This document shows positions 8,138 to 9,814 of a DNA stretch of 9,814 nucleotides, piece by piece; position 1 is the stretch's first letter, and the number at the start of each line of letters is the position of its first letter. The DNA comes from JAEUTH01 sp044230205. Lineage in GTDB: Bacteria; Bacteroidota; Bacteroidia; AKYH767-A; OLB10. The stretch spans positions 1-9,814 of the forward strand of contig JBGARN010000135.1 in NCBI GenBank assembly GCA_044230205.1, read 5' to 3'. The notes beneath the pieces are model-generated. The model made no database searches. It saw only the letters and a program-made list of their open reading frames with translations, and was not told the origin of the DNA. Made by a program: the position numbers and the translations under genes.

Positions 8138-8145
8138 CAAAAATA
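8138..8145 (-). promoter_or_regulatory. Candidate -7 box for the SusC/SusD/PNGase F-like unit
   Basis: The minus strand reads TATTTTTG, matching the Bacteroidota -7 consensus TAnnTTTG. It lies about 37 bases upstream of the ATG at 8101 and would give a short leader of about 30 bases. No convincing TTG-type -33 element sits at the usual 19-20 base spacing; the nearest TTG (8157-8155) is only nine bases away. The match is therefore partial. Confidence 0.35.
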
Positions 8146-8183
8146 AAATAATACCAATGTGTAACCTTATTCCGTTATAAAGG

Positions 8184-8213
8184 AATTTATGTTAAACCGG
8201 TTTTTTATAAATT
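8184..8213. promoter_or_regulatory. 30-bp interrupted palindrome between divergent genes
   Basis: Outer arms AATTTAT (8184-8190) and ATAAATT (8207-8213) are exact reverse complements, and the core AAACCGGTTT (8194-8203) is self-complementary. Both are centred on 8198/8199, so 12 of 15 base pairs are symmetric across the whole element. It lies between the SusC and HNH starts and directly abuts the putative -33 box of the HNH gene (8215). Such symmetry suits an operator for a dimeric regulator. A hairpin without a loop is less likely to act as a terminator. No regulator gene is visible. Confidence 0.35.
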
Positions 8214-8214
8214 A

Positions 8215-8245
8215 TTTGTTTGACATTAATTAAAATCTACTTTTG
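8215..8245 (+). promoter_or_regulatory. Bacteroidota-type promoter upstream of the HNH gene
   Basis: TTTG at 8215-8218 and TACTTTTG at 8238-8245 (consensus TAnnTTTG) are separated by 19 bases, the usual spacing of the Bacteroidota primary-sigma promoter (-33/-7). A second TTTG at 8219-8222 overlaps with poorer spacing. Transcription would begin near 8250, about 30 bases before the ATG at 8283. Confidence 0.6.
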
Positions 8246-8282
8246 TTTGGTTGATCAATAAACCCTCATAAATTATTTAATT

Positions 8283-8825
8283 ATGATAAAAACACAGAAA
8301 AACGAAATCTGGAAACCAATTAAATTCAAAAAAGGAATTAACACCCGTGGCAAATATGCTGTATCTAATTTGGGCAGAATAGCCAGCTATGATAAAAAGG
8401 TAGAAGATGGCAACTTGCTGAACGGCACAACAGTGGGAGGATACAAAGCAATCAGTGTTCGTAATCTTGAAGTTTCTCAAACACTGTATATTCATAAACT
8501 TGTGGCTGAGAATTTTGTTAAGAAAAATAATCCCAAACAGAAATTTGTTATACATCTCGATCATAACAAAGCCAACAATAAGCACAATAACCTGAATTGG
8601 GCCACCTATGCCGAAATAGGCAAAAACATTACCCGTAACCCGGAGCATAAACTGCGAATGCGCACCAAGCCAAACAATTCAAAATTAACTCCTGCCAAAG
8701 TAAGTGCAATTAAAGCACTGTTGTCTAAAGGCAAAAAAGTTACTGATATTGCCGCAAAGTATGATATGAGTACGATGCAGATTTACCGCATAAAGCGTGG
8801 CAGTGTTTGGGGTGCTGTAAAGTAA
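8283..8825 (+). CDS. Free-standing NUMOD4/HNH endonuclease-like protein with C-terminal HTH
   Basis: A 180-residue protein with three parts typical of HNH homing-endonuclease relatives. A NUMOD4-like DNA-binding motif covers about residues 8-50 (EIWKPI, then YAVSNLGRIAS at 25-35). An HNH_3-type nuclease segment covers about 66-115: LYIHKLVAENFV (68-79), then VIHLDHNKANN (89-99) and NNLNW (102-106), with H91, D93, N99 and N103 the likely motif residues. A helix-turn-helix covers about 134-175 (KLTPAKVSAIKALLSKG, then VTDIAAKYDMSTMQIYRIKRG). The protein is basic and has no signal peptide. It is not inside a visible intron or interrupted gene. It starts a plus-strand group diverging from SusC, has its own promoter-like boxes, and is followed after 39 bases by the DUF4159 gene. 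It may be a selfish nuclease or a domesticated DNA-binding protein; the sequence does not decide. Confidence 0.85.
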   Translation: MIKTQKNEIWKPIKFKKGINTRGKYAVSNLGRIASYDKKVEDGNLLNGTTVGGYKAISVRNLEVSQTLYIHKLVAENFVKKNNPKQKFVIHLDHNKANNKHNNLNWATYAEIGKNITRNPEHKLRMRTKPNNSKLTPAKVSAIKALLSKGKKVTDIAAKYDMSTMQIYRIKRGSVWGAVK

Positions 8826-8864
8826 GATTGTAGAATATATTGGTTTGATAAAGTGTAATGATTC

Positions 8865-9533
8865 ATGTTTAAAATTAAGTTCGCGGTTCTTTTAGTTCTT
8901 TTTAGTTTCTTTTTTAGCCCTATCAAAGCTGGCGATCCTTCTTATAAAATCGCTTTGCTAAAATATAATGGTGGTGGCGATTGGTATGCCAACCTGGAAA
9001 CTTCAATTAAAAACCTTATTTTATTTTGCAATAAAAATCTGAACACTAATATCAGTCCTGAACAGGGAATAGTGGAAGCAGGAAGCCCGGAGCTTTTTAA
9101 TTACCCTTTTGTACATATGACCGGTCATGGCAATGTGGTGTTTAATGCGCAGGAAGCGCAAAACCTCCGCAATTATTTAACCGGTGGAGGCTTTCTTCAT
9201 ATTTCTGATAACTATGGAATGGATGAATTCATAAGAAGAGAGTTTAAAAAAGTTTTTCCTGAAATCAGTTTTGTCGAAATACCTTTTACTCATCCTGTAT
9301 ACCATCAGCAATATGATTTTCCGAATGGATTGCCAAAGATTCATGAGCATGATGGCGGAAGACCACAAGGCCTTGGATTATTTTACCGTGGCAGGCTGGT
9401 TTGTTTTTATGATTATGACTGCGATTTAGGCGATGGATGGGAAGACACAGATGTGCATCATGATCCTGAAGAAAAGCGTCAGCAGGCACTTAAAATGGGA
9501 GCAAACCTGGTGATGTATGCTTTCAGCAATTAA
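8865..9533 (+). CDS. Exported DUF4159 domain protein
   Basis: A 222-residue protein with a signal peptide at 1-22 (hydrophobic FAVLLVLFSFFFSP, cleavage near IKAG/DPS), so it is predicted to be periplasmic or otherwise exported. The remainder matches the DUF4159 family, whose fold resembles class I glutamine-amidotransferase-like domains: KIALLKYNGGGDWY (28-41), HMTGHGNVVFNAQEAQNLRN (84-103), LTGGGFLHISDNYG (105-118), then HPVYHQQYDFPNGLPKIHEHD (143-163 region) and LVMYAFSN at the end. The function of the family is unknown. The stretch RGRLVCFYDYDCDLGDGWED (175-194) is rich in acidic and aromatic residues, and several His residues (159-163, 198-199) could bind metal, but this is a guess. It lies 39 bases after the HNH gene on the same strand and may be cotranscribed. 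The length is usual for a single-domain member. Confidence 0.85.
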   Translation: MFKIKFAVLLVLFSFFFSPIKAGDPSYKIALLKYNGGGDWYANLETSIKNLILFCNKNLNTNISPEQGIVEAGSPELFNYPFVHMTGHGNVVFNAQEAQNLRNYLTGGGFLHISDNYGMDEFIRREFKKVFPEISFVEIPFTHPVYHQQYDFPNGLPKIHEHDGGRPQGLGLFYRGRLVCFYDYDCDLGDGWEDTDVHHDPEEKRQQALKMGANLVMYAFSN

Positions 9534-9632
9534 GGCCTGAGAATTTTTTATTTAAACTCTTGCTGAAACTAAACACAATTATTCAAAAGTTTTAATTAGG
9601 TTTAATTGCTATAAATCTGTTTTTAATCGATT

Positions 9633-9640
9633 TATATTTG
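9633..9640 (+). promoter_or_regulatory. Candidate -7 box for the exonuclease gene
   Basis: TATATTTG matches the Bacteroidota TAnnTTTG element and lies 13 bases before the ATG at 9654, which would give a very short leader. The closest TTG upstream (9606-9608) is 24 bases away, longer than usual. The 120-base spacer before the gene shows no convincing terminator for the DUF4159 gene. Confidence 0.4.
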
Positions 9641-9653
9641 CACATCAAATTAC

Positions 9654-9814
9654 ATGTATGCAATTGTTGACATAGAAACCACTGGAGGATATGCCGCTTC
9701 TAACGGCATAACTGAAATTGCCATTTTGCTTTTTGACGGGCAGCAAATTATTAAGCGGTATGAAACACTTATAAACCCGGGCAAACCTATCCCCCGTTTT
9801 ATACAGTCGTTTAC
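9654..9814 (+). CDS. DnaQ-family (DEDD) 3'-5' exonuclease, N-terminal part
   Basis: Fifty-three codons are present before the window ends. The start MYAIVDIETTGG carries the Exo I motif of DEDD exonucleases, with metal-binding D6 and E8 in the form DIETTG. ITEIAILLFDGQ (19-30) and ETLINPGKPIP (37-47) follow, as in the epsilon subunit of DNA polymerase III and related proofreading or repair nucleases. In Bacteroidota, proteins starting this way are often longer, with a GIY-YIG nuclease domain after the exonuclease; that part is outside the window and cannot be checked. The ATG at 9654 starts immediately before the first beta strand, so no upstream residues are missing. Confidence 0.85.
   Translation, partial: MYAIVDIETTGGYAASNGITEIAILLFDGQQIIKRYETLINPGKPIPRFIQSF

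Noticed and set aside
8277..8648. A 123-codon minus-strand open frame opposite the HNH gene
   Set aside because: It lies almost wholly inside a well-supported plus-strand gene with recognisable motifs, and its own translation shows no family features.
9534..9653. Possible terminator after the DUF4159 gene
   Set aside because: A T-rich run (AATTTTTTATTT) follows the stop, but no GC-containing stem precedes it.

Overview
The window looks like chromosomal DNA from a member of the Bacteroidota, probably a Chitinophagales- or Sphingobacteriales-like lineage. The reasons are a SusC/SusD outer-membrane pair, a protein ending in a type IX secretion (T9SS) type A sorting domain, promoter-like boxes of the Bacteroidota form TAnnTTTG, AT-rich spacers, and a DUF4159 protein. 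No RNA gene, CRISPR array or insertion sequence was seen.

Left part, minus strand. After a possible 12-codon tail of an off-window gene (2-37) come a GNAT acetyltransferase (84-530), a clear intrinsic terminator (562-599), and a large secreted protein (624-3125). This protein joins an N-terminal LamG-like domain and Ig-like segments to a recognisable peptide-N-glycosidase F (PNGase F) module and a T9SS sorting tail. Upstream on the same strand lie a SusD-like lipoprotein gene (3250-4701 as an open frame) and a SusC-like TonB-dependent transporter gene (4987-8088). Transcription runs SusC, then SusD, then the PNGase F-like protein, and stops at the terminator. No strong terminator or consensus promoter was found between SusD and the PNGase F-like gene. 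A reasonable reading is a small glycoprotein-utilisation locus: the secreted enzyme releases N-glycans from glycoproteins and the SusCD pair captures and imports a product. The substrate is inferred.

The SusC/SusD junction (about 4702-4989) is abnormal. The open frames of both proteins break off there, yet the expected SusC C-terminus and SusD lipoprotein signal peptide can still be read if many single bases, mostly in short homopolymers, are restored. The pattern looks like a patch of uncorrected sequencing or assembly error more than a real pseudogene. A similar one-base homopolymer problem affects the SusC start codon.

Right part, plus strand. A divergent spacer (8102-8282) with promoter-like boxes and a 30-bp interrupted palindrome leads to a free-standing NUMOD4/HNH protein with a C-terminal helix-turn-helix (8283-8825), an exported DUF4159 protein (8865-9533), and the start of a DnaQ-family exonuclease cut by the window edge (9654-9814).
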